A stretch of 64,000 bases of DNA from Arthrobacter sp. B6 (GTDB lineage: Bacteria > Actinomycetota > Actinomycetes > Actinomycetales > Micrococcaceae): assembly GCF_001663775.1 (NCBI RefSeq), contig NZ_KV467168.1, forward strand, positions 3,235,233 to 3,299,232, read 5' to 3'. Under the pieces are notes generated by a model. It was not told the DNA's origin, searched no databases, and saw only the letters and a program-made list of their open reading frames with translations. Positions 9,188-19,092 of this stretch are shown here, piece after piece (position 1 is the stretch's first letter; each line of letters opens with the position of its first letter). The position numbers and the translations under genes were made by a program.

Positions 9188-10570
9188 ATGAACCAGCAGA
9201 GCTTCGGCCAGATGTCCGGCCGTGCAACAGCGGCCGGACCTGATGGCTCGTCCGGGAGCAGTGCGGGAACACGGCAGCCGAAGCCGGCCACGGGGAAACC
9301 CGGCTCCCGGCACCAGGCGGTTTTGGGGCACTTCACGGTCCGGGACCTCGCTGTCTTCGCGGCCACCCTCATTCTCTTCGTCACCTCCCTGCTGCCGGTC
9401 TTCCTCACCCGGTTCAATCTCTGGAACGTGGGCAACCTGTTTTTCCTCGGCCTGGGAATCGTCCTGCCGCTCATCGTCAGCGCACTGTTTGCCGCACGCA
9501 GGCTCGCTCCGGCCACGAAGGTCCGGATCGGATCGCTGTCCATCGACCAGTTTGCGTCGGTCGTGGCGTCCTTCTCGGTGGCCTTCTTCTTCCTGTCCAT
9601 GGCCGGTGAATACCACCCCGCCCTCCTGGCCGGGCTCCTTGGCTCCATCGTGCTGTTTGCCGCCACCGTGCTGGGCCGGTTCATTCCATATTTCGCCAGC
9701 GACTTCGAGGGACGCGAGGAGACCCCGGCCCACGTAGTGGCCCGCGAGTCTGCGGTGCCGCTGCCAAAGCCGCACACGCCCAAGGCGCCGAAGGAACCTA
9801 AGGCCCAGAACGAGCCGAAGTCCGCGGCGGGCACCTCACCAGCCAGCGGGCATGCTGCTGCCGTGCCCGCCGCTGCCGCCGGTGTTGCAGCGGGCTCGGC
9901 TGCCGCTGCGGGGTCCGCCGCCGGTTCGTCCGTTGTCTCCGGTTCCGCCGGGCACGAGGGCTCCGATACGGTCTCGACGCCGGGAACGTCGCCTTTTGTG
10001 CCTTCCCCGCAGCCCGGCCAGGACGCACAGCCTGCGCAGCCCACCCACGGAGGCCAGCCCGCGCAGTCCGCCAAGGAAGCACAGCCGGTGCAGTCCGCCA
10101 AGGAAACGGCCACCGTCTCGTCCGCCCCTGAAGTGTCCGAGTGGCCCGCAGAGGGTGACTTTGGGCCCCCAACCCAGGCAGCCGACGTCGTGCATCCCGC
10201 CCCTGTTTCGGCAGCCAACGAGGGCGACGCCGGAGATGCGCCGACGGCTGCGCAGGCCCGCCAGGTCCACGATCCCATGCCGGCCACGGCCGTCCACCCG
10301 CAGGTGAGGCAGGAAGAGCCCATCGGCGCCACCGTTGACCCCGCAAGCCGGCCGGAGGAATCGGATGAGCAGCCGGTCCACGAGGCTTTCTGGTTCGCCG
10401 TCGCCCAGCACCGGACCGCCGTTGATCCCCGGACCGGGGCCCCGGCCTTCGTCATCGAACCTGGTGGCTGGGTATTGGCGCTCGAGGACCGCGGCCACGA
10501 GTTCCTGGTCCAGCACACGGACGGCCGCGTCGGCGTGCTGCGCGACCTGAGCAACATCGAGCGCGGCTAG
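9188..10570 (+). CDS. Membrane protein with long Ala/Pro-rich tail, function unknown
   Basis: 460 aa, not recognised. A polar N terminus of about 50 residues precedes four hydrophobic segments (about residues 57-75, 79-98, 117-137 and 140-162). Then comes a low-complexity region of about 200 residues rich in Ala, Pro, Ser, Glu and Gln, including [21 protein letters not shown] short conserved-looking C-terminal block ([16 protein letters not shown]... then [14 protein letters not shown]...) may be a small cytoplasmic domain. The ATG has AAGGAG nine bases upstream. It is divergent from acs and eight bases ahead of nth, so possibly co-transcribed with nth. No function is assigned. Confidence 0.75.
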   Translation: MNQQSFGQMSGRATAAGPDGSSGSSAGTRQPKPATGKPGSRHQAVLGHFTVRDLAVFAATLILFVTSLLPVFLTRFNLWNVGNLFFLGLGIVLPLIVSALFAARRLAPATKVRIGSLSIDQFASVVASFSVAFFFLSMAGEYHPALLAGLLGSIVLFAATVLGRFIPYFASDFEGREETPAHVVARESAVPLPKPHTPKAPKEPKAQNEPKSAAGTSPASGHAAAVPAAAAGVAAGSAAAAGSAAGSSVVSGSAGHEGSDTVSTPGTSPFVPSPQPGQDAQPAQPTHGGQPAQSAKEAQPVQSAKETATVSSAPEVSEWPAEGDFGPPTQAADVVHPAPVSAANEGDAGDAPTAAQARQVHDPMPATAVHPQVRQEEPIGATVDPASRPEESDEQPVHEAFWFAVAQHRTAVDPRTGAPAFVIEPGGWVLALEDRGHEFLVQHTDGRVGVLRDLSNIERG

Positions 10571-10578
10571 CCGGGCCG

Positions 10579-11445
10579 GTGGCCACTTCACGTCCTTCCA
10601 GGAACGGGGCGGCCCGCGGTGCCGCACCAGCGGCAGCCGCGGCCGTGACCGGTCCCAAGGTTTCGTCCGAGTCGCTGTTGGCCCTAAAGCGCCGTGCGCG
10701 GCGCATCAACAGGGCCCTCGCGGAAAAGTACCCCTACGCGCACGCCGAGCTCGACTTCCGGAGCCCGTTTGAGCTGCTGGTGGCCACCGTCCTGTCCGCG
10801 CAGACCACGGATGTCACAGTCAACCAGATCACTCCGGTGCTGTTCGCCCGTTACCCTGACGCCCGCGCGATGGCCGAGGCCGACCCGGCCGAAATGGAAG
10901 AAATTATCAAACCCACTGGGTTCTTCCGGGCAAAAACCCGGAGCCTGATTGCGCTGGGCACGCGTCTGGTGGACGAATACAACGGTGTAGTGCCACGCCG
11001 GCTTGAGGACCTTGTGACCCTTCCGGGCGTGGGCCGCAAAACAGCGAACGTGGTGCTGGGCAACGCCTTCGGCGTCCCCGGGATCACGGTGGATACGCAT
11101 TTTGGGCGCCTGGCACGCCGCTTCGGCTGGACTCTGTCCGAAGATCCCGTCCAGATCGAGTTCGACGTCGCGGAGCTGTTCGAGCCCAGGGACTGGACCA
11201 TGCTCTCGCACCGGGTGGTGTTCCATGGGCGGCGGGTCTGCCATTCGCGGAAGCCTGCCTGCGGCGCCTGCCCGGTGGCCAACTGGTGCCCCAGCTACGG
11301 CCTGGGCGAGACCGATCCCGGCAAGGCGGCCAAACTGCTGAAGTACGAGCTCGCTCCCGGCAGCGAACCGCTGCTGGGGCAGCTGCTGGCCGAGGCGCAC
11401 CGCGCAGCGGAAATCCGGATGGAATCACAGAAACGCGTTCCGTGA
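10579..11445 (+). CDS. nth: Endonuclease III (DNA glycosylase/AP lyase)
   Basis: Removes oxidised pyrimidines in base excision repair and cuts the AP site, 288 aa. The helix-hairpin-helix [14 protein letters not shown] carries the catalytic lysine K154, and D172 in [11 protein letters not shown] is the matching acid; their 18-residue spacing equals that of E. coli Nth. The C-terminal [4Fe-4S] loop fits C-X6-C-X2-C-X5-C ([17 protein letters not shown]). The GTG start gives an Ala-rich N-terminal extension of about 30 residues, as in other actinobacteria. The stop overlaps the GTG of the NUDIX gene by four bases. Confidence 0.96.
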   Translation: MATSRPSRNGAARGAAPAAAAAVTGPKVSSESLLALKRRARRINRALAEKYPYAHAELDFRSPFELLVATVLSAQTTDVTVNQITPVLFARYPDARAMAEADPAEMEEIIKPTGFFRAKTRSLIALGTRLVDEYNGVVPRRLEDLVTLPGVGRKTANVVLGNAFGVPGITVDTHFGRLARRFGWTLSEDPVQIEFDVAELFEPRDWTMLSHRVVFHGRRVCHSRKPACGACPVANWCPSYGLGETDPGKAAKLLKYELAPGSEPLLGQLLAEAHRAAEIRMESQKRVP

Positions 11446-12119
11446 GCGCACGTCAGGACCTGATCGACCTGGTGCAGCGGACGGAAGCCGGTACAGCGCC
11501 CCAGCCCGATGCCCTGTGGGCGACGCTGACCGTGGACGAACGTATCGCCCGCCGCGCGGCCGTACTGATGCTGTTCGGTGTCCTGGACACCATCCCCGCT
11601 TCATCAGGCAAGCCGCTGGCGCCGGCTGACCTTGACGTCCTGCTGCTGGAGCGCGCGCACACCCTGGAGTCGCACCCGGGCCAGGTGGCGTTTCCGGGCG
11701 GCAGCATCGATCCCGGAGAAACGCCGGTGGAGGCTGCGCTGCGTGAAGCAGAAGAAGAAACCGGGCTGGACTCCGGCGGCGTGGAAGTCCTTGGCATGCT
11801 GCAGGAACTTGGGCTGGCACGGAGCAACTTCCTGGTGACGCCCGTGCTGGGCTGGTGGGCCTCGCCGTCGCCGGTACGCGTGGTGGATTACGGGGAATCC
11901 GCGCAGGTCTTCCGGATCCCGGTCCGGGACCTGCTGGACCCGGACAACCGGGTGATGTCCACCGTCAGCCGCGGCGGCCGGACATTCAACAGCCCGGCCT
12001 TCACGGTCAACGGGGTGGTGGTCTGGGGCTTCACCGGCATTGTGCTCACCGGGCTCTTTGAGCAGCTGGGCTGGGCCGTCCCCTGGGACCGGTCCCGCCT
12101 GCATAACATCATGATCTGA
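11442..12119 (+). CDS. NUDIX hydrolase, probable CoA pyrophosphatase
   Basis: 225 aa. The Nudix box [23 protein letters not shown] begins near residue 86, with the metal-binding REAEEE intact. Just before it, [20 protein letters not shown] matches the extra motif of the CoA-diphosphatase (UPF0035, NudL-like) subgroup, so cleavage of CoA or acyl-CoA to 4'-phosphopantetheine and 3',5'-ADP is likely. The GTG at 11442 overlaps the nth stop, so translation is coupled. Substrate assignment is by motif only. Confidence 0.88.
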   Translation: MSARQDLIDLVQRTEAGTAPQPDALWATLTVDERIARRAAVLMLFGVLDTIPASSGKPLAPADLDVLLLERAHTLESHPGQVAFPGGSIDPGETPVEAALREAEEETGLDSGGVEVLGMLQELGLARSNFLVTPVLGWWASPSPVRVVDYGESAQVFRIPVRDLLDPDNRVMSTVSRGGRTFNSPAFTVNGVVVWGFTGIVLTGLFEQLGWAVPWDRSRLHNIMI

Positions 12120-12151
12120 CCGGCCGCAAACATCGCAGCCGGTTGCAGTTT

Positions 12152-12346
12152 CTAGGATTGTGGCTGTTGCCGGAGATCCACCACGATGCCGGTGGCCGCA
12201 TTCTCGCGTACGGCCTTGATGCCCTCCAGCAGGGCACCTACGTGCTTGAAATTTGGCGAAACCGCCACGATGTTGCCGTCAGCGTCGGTGAGACGGAGCC
12301 TGTATGCCTCGTCGCCCACGCGGTGTATTTCGAACCTGCCCGCCAT
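12152..12346 (-). CDS. Small DUF1508 (YegP-like) protein
   Basis: 64 aa. The pattern GRFEIHRVGDEAYRLRLTD, then DGNIVAVSPNFKHVGALLEG and IKAVRENAATG, fits the DUF1508 fold (a beta-beta-alpha unit; single copy here, two copies in E. coli YegP). GGGGAGG lies eight bases before the ATG, supporting translation. It is convergent with the NUDIX gene. The molecular role of the family is not established. Confidence 0.75.
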   Translation of the reverse strand: MAGRFEIHRVGDEAYRLRLTDADGNIVAVSPNFKHVGALLEGIKAVRENAATGIVVDLRQQPQS

Positions 12347-12552
12347 ATGCCGGACCTCCCCTGGGTATGCATCTTTGCATGTAGTGCTCGACCCGCCTGC
12401 TTGAGTCAGTTAGTTGACTGTAACGCGGCTCACAGGGGCTCGGCCAGCTACTCCCGGGTAGGTTACTTCAGGGGGCGTACCGTGACCATTCCAGCGTGTG
12501 ACTGGAGGAACCGCCAGCGGACCGCTATGGTGCCGGAATCCTCCCGACGCCG

Positions 12553-14271
12553 CTATTTGGCGTTGTCGTACGAGTCCACCACAGCGACGCTGACCGGAAA
12601 CTCCACCGGGATGCGTCCGAACAGCAGCTCCTTGGCTGCGCTGGCCGCGTCTTCAATCGCCGCGATGCACGCGTCAACCTGCTCCTCCGGGGCGTGGACC
12701 ATCACTTCGTCGTGCAGGAAGAACACCAGCTCCGCGCGGCCGGAACCTTCCGCGCGCATCCCGCGCAGCCGCCGTCGTAGTTCCGCGAGCCAGCACGCCG
12801 CCCAGTCCGCCGCCGAGCCCTGCACCACAAAGTTCCGCGTGAACCGGCCCCGGGAGCGGGCAATGGATTCGGCACGGCGCTGCTCCTCGGCGGTGGTGGA
12901 TTGCTGGCTCTGGAACCACTGCCGTGAGGGCGGCGGGCTGCTCCGGCCCAGCCGGGTGGTGACCGTGCCGCCGGCCTCACCGTCGCGCGCCGCCTGTTCC
13001 ACGAAGCCCACCGCGCGCGGGTAGGTCTTGGCCAGCTGCGGCATCAGGCGTCCGGACTCGCCGGTGGTGGCACCGTAGATGGCGCCCAGCAGGGCCACTT
13101 TGGCTTTCGCACGGTCGCCGCCGAAACCCTGGGCGGCGATGCCGGCGTAGAGGTCCTTGTCGCGTGCAGCCTCTGCCATCTTCGTGTCCTGTGCCAGCGC
13201 CACCAGGACACGGGGCTCCAGCTGGGAGGCATCTGCCACGATGAGCCTGTAGCCCGGATCGGCGTGCACGGCGCCGCGGATCTGGCGCGGAATCTGCAGG
13301 GCCCCGCCGCCGCGCGATGCCCACCGGCCCGAGACGACGCCGCCCACCACATATTCGGGCCGGAACCGTCCGCCATCAACCCAGGCGTCCAGCCATGCCC
13401 AGCCGTTGGCCGTGTGCAGGCGGGAAAGTTTTTTGTAGGCGAGCAGCGGTTCGATGGCGGGATGGCTGGATTCCTTCAGCTCCCACTGCCGTGTGCTTTT
13501 TACCTCGATGCCGTTCCGGTGCAGGGCGCGCATCAGTTCCTGCGGTGAGTCCGGGTTCAGTCCGGGGGAGCTGAGGAGCGCCCGCAGCTCGGTGTTCAGC
13601 GCTTCCAGCTTCGCCGGCCGGTGGCCGGAAGGTGGGCGTGGCCCCAGGTAGTTGGTGAGGATCTTCTCGTGCAGGTCCTCCCGCCACGGCACACCGGCGT
13701 GCTGCATTTCGGCGGCGATCATGGCTGCGGCGGATTCGGCGGCGAGGAGCAACTGGAGCCGTCTGGGCCGGTTCTCCCCGGGGCTCGCGGCTGCCAGAGC
13801 CGTCTGTTGTGCAGCGTATTCGACCCTGAGTTCCTCGGGCGTGCAGCGATGCGTTGCGCCGCGGCCCGGGTCCTCGAACAGTTCGCCCTGCTCCGCGGGC
13901 GGTGCGGGCGGCTGGAGGGCACGCGGCGGCTGGAGCTCCTCATCCAGCGTGAACTTTTCGGCGTTCCGCGCGTAGTCGGTATGGGCCGTGAATTCGGAGC
14001 AGGCAAGGATGTTGCCGCACAGGCTGAGGTCATAACACCGGTCCAGCTCGACGCCGGACGCCAGCAGCAGGGGGTACCAGTCCTGGGTGCGGTGCCATAT
14101 CCAGCGCGGCGGGGGGCCGCCGTTCGGCCGGCTTTCCAGGTGACGCACGACGGCGGCGAGCTCGCCCATGGTGACCACCCGCGGTTCGGGGGTGTTCGGG
14201 TGGGGGTCTCCGGCCTGGGTGAGTTCCTGGAAGGCTGCGCCGTGGGGATGGGCGGCGAGCAGCAGGTACAT
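12553..14271 (-). CDS. Stand-alone 3'-5' exonuclease-like/family A DNA polymerase
   Basis: 572 aa, corresponding to the exonuclease-like and polymerase parts of DNA polymerase I with no 5' nuclease. Polymerase motif A is VADASQLEPRVLVALAQD (near residue 345), motif B is RAKAKVALLGAIYGATTG, and motif C is FFLHDEVMVHAPEE (near residue 520), so the catalytic acids are present. In the N-terminal part the exonuclease acids are not obvious. The ATG at 14271 gives MYLLLAAHPHG, the usual start of this actinobacterial family. CAGAAT six bases before it is a weak leaderless -10. Its cellular role is presumably repair synthesis. PolA proper is expected elsewhere in the genome. Confidence 0.88.
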   Translation of the reverse strand: MYLLLAAHPHGAAFQELTQAGDPHPNTPEPRVVTMGELAAVVRHLESRPNGGPPPRWIWHRTQDWYPLLLASGVELDRCYDLSLCGNILACSEFTAHTDYARNAEKFTLDEELQPPRALQPPAPPAEQGELFEDPGRGATHRCTPEELRVEYAAQQTALAAASPGENRPRRLQLLLAAESAAAMIAAEMQHAGVPWREDLHEKILTNYLGPRPPSGHRPAKLEALNTELRALLSSPGLNPDSPQELMRALHRNGIEVKSTRQWELKESSHPAIEPLLAYKKLSRLHTANGWAWLDAWVDGGRFRPEYVVGGVVSGRWASRGGGALQIPRQIRGAVHADPGYRLIVADASQLEPRVLVALAQDTKMAEAARDKDLYAGIAAQGFGGDRAKAKVALLGAIYGATTGESGRLMPQLAKTYPRAVGFVEQAARDGEAGGTVTTRLGRSSPPPSRQWFQSQQSTTAEEQRRAESIARSRGRFTRNFVVQGSAADWAACWLAELRRRLRGMRAEGSGRAELVFFLHDEVMVHAPEEQVDACIAAIEDAASAAKELLFGRIPVEFPVSVAVVDSYDNAK

Positions 14272-14450
14272 AAGACAATTCTGCCCTGTCGCGGCGGTCG
14301 GCTTGTGCGGGCCTCCTGGGGCGGGCACGCGGCGTTGCCCGCCGCCCGGTTGTCCTCCACAGGCTCTGGGGGTCCCGTTTGTTGCGCACTTTGTCCACAT
14401 AGGACGGTTCACGGCTTACCGTTTCGCAACCTGGCGGTGAGAGTTGCCCT

Positions 14451-15653
14451 ATGAGCAGGCACCAGCAAGCCCCGTCACCGTCAGGCCCGGCCAGCGCATT
14501 CACGCCGGCTCGCCGCCCGGCACCGGAGGAGCCAGCCGCCATGGCCGGCGAACTGACCCATGCCCGGGGCCCGGATCCCGGGGCATGGCTGCCGGAGGAA
14601 GCGGCGGAGGTGTTGCTGGTTACCGGATTCGACTTTCTGCGGGGCGAAGTGGAGCGCATCGTCGCGGCCGCAGGCGGCCAGCTGCGGGTAGTGGCCGACC
14701 CCCTGGAGGCGGCAAGGTACTGGGACTCATCGTCAGCTGTGCTCGTGGGCAGCGATGTCCGTGAACTGCCGCCGCGGCGGCGCGCTCCCGCCGTGCTCGT
14801 GGGCCTCAACGGGGAAGGCGACAGCCTGTGGCACCTGGCGGCCGCCCTCGGAGCCGAACGCGTAGCCGTCCTGCCGGATGCGGCTGCCTGGCTGGCCGAA
14901 TACCTCAGCCGGTCGCGCTCGCCCCAGGCCGGCGGCCTGGTGCTGGGCGTCACCGGCGGATGCGGCGGGGCGGGCGCCACCACCGCCGCCATCTGGATCG
15001 CCCAGGCGGCCGCCGGTATGGGCGTCCGGGTGCTGCTGGTGGACGGCGACCCCTGGGGCGGTGGCCTGGAGCTGGCGCTGGCCGCCGAAGAACTGCCCGG
15101 ACTCCGTTGGCCGGACCTGTCGGAGGCGAGTGGGAGCATCGATCCGGGCCAGCTCTCTGACTCCCTTCCCATCACGGGTGGCTTTTCCTTCCTGTCCTGG
15201 CCCGGGAGCCGGGAACGTGCCGCGCCAGTGGATGCCGTGGCCGCCGGCGGGGTCCTCGATGCCGCACGGCGGGGCTACGAGCTGGTTGTGGTGGACATCG
15301 GCCGCGGCTCCGAGCCGCTGCACACCTTCGCGTGGGACTGCGACCGGATCCTGGTGGTGCTTCCTGCCCAGCTGAAGGCAGCGGTGGCTTCGGCCCGGCT
15401 GCTCCAGGAACTTCCGCCCGTGGAGGCCGCCCTGCTGGTCCGGGGAAAGGCCGGCGCCGCCCTGGACAGTGCACTGATTGCCGACGCCGTGGGGCTCCCT
15501 GTCCACGGCCGGGTTCCTGACCTCCGCGGCGTGACAGGTGCTTCGGAGAGCGGGCGCCTTCTTGAGCTGGGGAAACGCCGCAGCGTGCGGCACTTTGCGG
15601 CTTCTGTCCTGGACCTGCTCGACGGCGAACCCGCCGCAGGCGGGCTGCCGTGA
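14451..15653 (+). CDS. ssd: CpaE/TadZ-like protein (Ssd, septum site-determining type)
   Basis: 400 aa, first gene of the tad pilus cluster. An N-terminal receiver-like region of about 160 residues is followed by a ParA/MinD-like domain beginning LGVTGGCGGAGATTAA (about residue 164), then LLVDGDPWGGGLELAL. The deviant Walker A has GAGATT where ParA proteins have GKT, so the lysine is missing, as in other helicase/secretion-neighbourhood CpaE-like proteins. The family places the Tad machine or affects septation; in mycobacteria the homologue is called Ssd. Its stop overlaps the tadA GTG by four bases. Confidence 0.85.
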   Translation: MSRHQQAPSPSGPASAFTPARRPAPEEPAAMAGELTHARGPDPGAWLPEEAAEVLLVTGFDFLRGEVERIVAAAGGQLRVVADPLEAARYWDSSSAVLVGSDVRELPPRRRAPAVLVGLNGEGDSLWHLAAALGAERVAVLPDAAAWLAEYLSRSRSPQAGGLVLGVTGGCGGAGATTAAIWIAQAAAGMGVRVLLVDGDPWGGGLELALAAEELPGLRWPDLSEASGSIDPGQLSDSLPITGGFSFLSWPGSRERAAPVDAVAAGGVLDAARRGYELVVVDIGRGSEPLHTFAWDCDRILVVLPAQLKAAVASARLLQELPPVEAALLVRGKAGAALDSALIADAVGLPVHGRVPDLRGVTGASESGRLLELGKRRSVRHFAASVLDLLDGEPAAGGLP

Positions 15654-16903
15654 GCGGGCGGCCTCCTTTTCCACCGGGCTCCGTGCCGCCACCAGCTGTG
15701 GCACGCCGCCGCCAGGCGCGGATCCTTGATCCCCGGGGCCTGGACTCAGGGCTGTTGGAGTCAGTCCGGGAATCAGTGATGGCCGAGGCAGGGCCGGTGA
15801 CTGCATCCCGGGTGGCCGCAGCTGTCCAGGCCACGGGAAAGATGCTCGGAACGGCTGGTTCCCTCGCCGCGGTGGAACGGATCAGCGCTGAGCTCAACGG
15901 GCTGGGACCGCTTCAGGAGCTCACGCGGGATCCGGCTGTTACGGACATTTTTGTCAATGCACCCGACTGCGTGTGGCTGGACCGGGGAAACGGACTGGAA
16001 CGCTCGGCTGTGTCCTTCGCCGGCGAAACCCAGGTGCGGGCGCTCGCATCCAGGCTGGTCGCGGCCGGCGGCAGGCGCCTGGACGACGGTTCGCCCTGTG
16101 TCGATGTCAGGCTCGACGGCGGCTACCGCATCCACGCGGTGCTCCCGCCGATCTCCACCGCCGGCACCCTGCTGAGTGTCCGCATCCGTCGGGAGCAGGT
16201 TTTTACCATGGATGAGCTGCGGGGCGGTGGCATGTTCGGCGGGACCGTTCAGAACGTCCTGGAACGTGTTGTCGAGCGTCGGCTGAGCTTCCTCATCAGC
16301 GGGGCCACCGGCTCAGGCAAGACCACCCTGCTGTCCACGATGCTCAGCCTGTGCTCCCCGCGTGAGCGCATGGTCCTGATCGAAGATGCGTCCGAACTGA
16401 ACCCCGTCCACCCGCACGTTGTGTCCTTGGAGTCCCGCCATGGCAACCTCGAAGGCGGCGGCGAAGTGGACCTGGGCGAACTTGTCCGCCAGGCGCTGCG
16501 GATGCGGCCCGACAGGCTGGTGGTCGGCGAATGCCGCGGCGCCGAGGTCCGGGAGCTGCTGACCGCGATGAACACCGGCCACACCGGCGGCGGCGGAACC
16601 ATCCACGCGAACACGGCCACGGCTGTCCCAGCACGCCTGACGGCACTGGGTGCCCTGGCCGGGCTGGGGCAGGATGCCGTACGGCTCCAGGCGTCCAGCG
16701 CGCTCGACGTGGTCATCCACGTGGACAGGCCACCCCGGGGACGCCGGGTGGCGTGCATCGGTGTGATGGAGGAGGGCCCAGGCAGCCTGAACGTTGTTCC
16801 CGCACTCGAGATACGTGGGGACGAAGCCACTCCCGGCCCGGCATGGGTCCTCCTGGCCGGCCGGCTGGGGCTGGATGAGCGCCTCACCGGAACAGCGGCG
16901 TGA
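15650..16903 (+). CDS. tadA: Tad pilus assembly/secretion ATPase TadA (CpaF)
   Basis: 417 aa secretion ATPase (VirB11/GspE superfamily) that powers Flp pilus assembly as a cytoplasmic hexamer. Walker A is GATGSGKTTLLS at about residues 218-229, Walker B is MVLIEDASEL, and RPDRLVVGECRGAE plus MNTGHTGGGGTIHAN form the Asp/His boxes. All catalytic parts are intact. GTG start, four-base overlaps with both neighbours. Confidence 0.94.
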   Translation: MSGRPPFPPGSVPPPAVARRRQARILDPRGLDSGLLESVRESVMAEAGPVTASRVAAAVQATGKMLGTAGSLAAVERISAELNGLGPLQELTRDPAVTDIFVNAPDCVWLDRGNGLERSAVSFAGETQVRALASRLVAAGGRRLDDGSPCVDVRLDGGYRIHAVLPPISTAGTLLSVRIRREQVFTMDELRGGGMFGGTVQNVLERVVERRLSFLISGATGSGKTTLLSTMLSLCSPRERMVLIEDASELNPVHPHVVSLESRHGNLEGGGEVDLGELVRQALRMRPDRLVVGECRGAEVRELLTAMNTGHTGGGGTIHANTATAVPARLTALGALAGLGQDAVRLQASSALDVVIHVDRPPRGRRVACIGVMEEGPGSLNVVPALEIRGDEATPGPAWVLLAGRLGLDERLTGTAA

Positions 16904-17760
16904 CTGCCCTTCTCGCAGGCTGCCTGGTCCTGGCCGCCTGGCTGTTCGTGCGCCCGGCCCGGACTGCGGCCAACCGGTTCAGGCGTGCCGTGGGCCGCGC
17001 GGGCGGCGTCGGGGCTGCGACAGGACCAGCTGTCTTCAACCTCCCGGGCCGGGGAATGTCCGCCAGCCGAAATTCCGCCCGGCACGGTACGCGGGCAGGC
17101 CTCCTCCGACGGAACCGCAGAGATTCCGGCAGCATCTCCATGTCACTCGTGGTTCAGCAGCTGGCGGCGCTGCTGAAGGGTGGCAGGGCCCCGGCGCGGC
17201 TTTGGGACGAGCTGTGGTCCCTTTACTCTGCGCAGCCCGGGGAGGCTGGCCACAGCGACAGGACGGCCGGGCTGCGAGCGGGTTCGCGCCTCAGTCCAGG
17301 CTCTGTTGCAGTGCTCGGAGCAGCACGCGCTGCCGCGTTCCGCGGCGCGCCGGCGTCGGATGCCATCAGGAGTGCTGTCCCTGCCGCCTTTGGGCGCGCG
17401 GGCGGAAGGGAGCCGCGGATCTGGGACCAGCTTGCCGCATGCTTTGACATTGCCGAGGCCAGTGGATGCCCGCTCGCTGACGTGCTGACGCGGTTTGCCG
17501 CGCAGCTGGAGGTGGAGGACGATGCCGAAGCGGCCCGGCAGACTGCCCTGGCCGGTCCCCGGGCCACAGTCGGCCTGTTGACTTGGCTTCCGCTGATGGG
17601 ACTTGGGCTGGGCATCGCCCTGGGCGTGGACCCGGTGGCCATTCTGGTCGGGACACCTCTTGGTCTGGCCTCCCTGGCCTCCGGCCTGGTTCTCACCGTC
17701 GCCGGCCGGATCTGGTCCGCCCGGCTGGTCCGGGCGGCAGCCGGAGCGGGGGTGCCATGA
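16900..17760 (+). CDS. tadB: Tad pilus assembly membrane protein, TadB-like
   Basis: 286 aa type II secretion F-domain protein. A hydrophobic N-terminal segment (LLAGCLVLAAWLFVR) precedes a long soluble region with the motif MSLVVQQLAALLKGGRAPARLWDEL. Two membrane helices near the C terminus (about residues 225-245 and 250-272) fit the TadB/C pattern. It overlaps tadA and tadC by four bases each, and would form the inner-membrane platform with TadC. GTG start. Confidence 0.83.
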   Translation: MTALLAGCLVLAAWLFVRPARTAANRFRRAVGRAGGVGAATGPAVFNLPGRGMSASRNSARHGTRAGLLRRNRRDSGSISMSLVVQQLAALLKGGRAPARLWDELWSLYSAQPGEAGHSDRTAGLRAGSRLSPGSVAVLGAARAAAFRGAPASDAIRSAVPAAFGRAGGREPRIWDQLAACFDIAEASGCPLADVLTRFAAQLEVEDDAEAARQTALAGPRATVGLLTWLPLMGLGLGIALGVDPVAILVGTPLGLASLASGLVLTVAGRIWSARLVRAAAGAGVP

Positions 17761-18434
17761 CCGCGTCATTGCTGGCTGCCGCCGTCATGTTGGCCAGCCT
17801 GGCCGCTGCCGCGGTCGTGGCTTTCGCGGATCCCGGGCGAGTGGTGACGCGGCTGAAGGGTCTCGGCCCCGGCATTGCCACGAAGGTGCACCCGGCTCAG
17901 GGGAACCAGGCGGGTGAATGGCCAGGTCAGCAGGGCCGGTTGGGCGGCAGGGCCGGACCCGCCCGGAGGGGGACACAGTCCCTGGGCTCCGGCGGCAACC
18001 TCGACGGCCTGCGGGACACCGCCATGATGCTGGAACTGGTGGCCGCCATGCTGGACGCGGGCTCCGGAATCGGCCGTTCACTGGAACTCGTCGCAGCTGC
18101 TGCTTCCCCGGAGTGCCGCCAGTCACTCCGGCCTGTTGTGTCGGCGCTGGCCATCGGGGCGGACTGGGAGACTGCCTGGCGCAGCTCGGAAGTCCGCCTG
18201 TCCGAAATTCTGGAAATGCGGGACTCGCTGGGCTTCGCGGCAGTGACCGGCGCTCCGTCGTCGGCGATTCTCTATGCACAGGCCGCCAGGATCCGACGTG
18301 AGCGGTTCCGGGCGGCCGAAAAGCGCGCAGCGTCCCTCGGAGTGAAGCTGGTGATTCCGTTGGGGCTGTGCTCGCTGCCGGCGTTCATCTGCCTCGGCGT
18401 CGTTCCCGTGCTCCTTGCCCTGGTGCCTGCCTAA
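17757..18434 (+). CDS. tadC: Tad pilus assembly membrane protein, TadC-like
   Basis: 225 aa, second T2SF platform protein. A first helix spans residues 4-24, and the F-domain follows with MMLELVAAMLDAGSGIGRSLE and RAAEKRAASLGVKLVIPLGLCSLPAF, the last part forming the C-terminal helices. The ATG at 17757 overlaps the tadB stop. A 313 bp gap separates it from the pilin gene, which may have its own promoter. Confidence 0.83.
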   Translation: MTASLLAAAVMLASLAAAAVVAFADPGRVVTRLKGLGPGIATKVHPAQGNQAGEWPGQQGRLGGRAGPARRGTQSLGSGGNLDGLRDTAMMLELVAAMLDAGSGIGRSLELVAAAASPECRQSLRPVVSALAIGADWETAWRSSEVRLSEILEMRDSLGFAAVTGAPSSAILYAQAARIRRERFRAAEKRAASLGVKLVIPLGLCSLPAFICLGVVPVLLALVPA

Positions 18435-18747
18435 TGATTGGCCGCTGTATGCCTTCCACCGTGGGTCGATCCTGAGCCTGGTCCTTGCACGTTTTCCCTC
18501 CAGAGCCCGCTCCCCGTTTGACCGCGTGGCCCCAGTACACCTTCCCACCATGGGGCGATCCTGAGCCGGCTTGCCTCCTGAGTCTTGCGCCCTTCCTGGC
18601 CGTTGGCCGGAGGTGGATCCTTTCCTCCACAGCCGTGACCTGCTCCTGCTTATCCACTTAGGGCGGCCGGTCCCTTACCGCCGCCGGCCCGGCCGGGAAG
18701 AGTCGGACGTACCGGCAACCGGGCCGGACCTCTGAAAGGAAAACACC
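18435..18747. other. Intergenic region before the pilin gene, with imperfect direct repeats
   Basis: 313 bp without a supported gene. Two related 29-30 bp stretches occur at 18452-18480 and 18540-18569, each holding a CGATCCTGAGCC core, 88 bp apart. TGAAAGGAAA at 18733 is the ribosome site of the pilin gene. A pilin promoter is expected here but no clear -35/-10 pair was found. Confidence 0.5.
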
Positions 18748-19092
18748 ATGCTGATGAACCAAAGCACAGCCGCCAGCGCCACGGAACACAGGGCCTCACG
18801 CGCCGAAACCACCGTCGAAGTCGAAGGGGGCGCCGGAGCACAAGAGTCGGATGCCGCCGCCGAGATGAACAACAACGTCGTGGAGCTCTACCCGGGCGCC
18901 AGCAGGAGACGCGGACACAGCCGCGGCCGAATGCGCCGCCTCGGGTCGGAAGCGGGAATGGCCACCGCCGAATACGCCATTGCCACCCTCGCTGCCGTGG
19001 GCTTCGCCGGACTGCTGGTGTTCATTCTTCGCAGTGATGAGGTGCGCGGTTTCCTCCTGAACCTCATCCGTACGGCACTGGCCTTGCCGTGA
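18748..19092 (+). CDS. Flp-type pilin-like protein, DUF4244
   Basis: 114 aa. About 65 polar residues precede RRLGSEAGMATAEYAIATLA and a hydrophobic helix ending FILRSD. The G-M-A-T-A-E-Y-A motif resembles the prepilin peptidase cleavage region of Flp pilins (G/xxxxE), with the helix following; this is the DUF4244 arrangement of actinobacterial tad loci. AAAGGA lies eight bases upstream of the ATG. Likely the major structural subunit. A prepilin peptidase gene is not in the window. Confidence 0.85.
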   Translation: MLMNQSTAASATEHRASRAETTVEVEGGAGAQESDAAAEMNNNVVELYPGASRRRGHSRGRMRRLGSEAGMATAEYAIATLAAVGFAGLLVFILRSDEVRGFLLNLIRTALALP

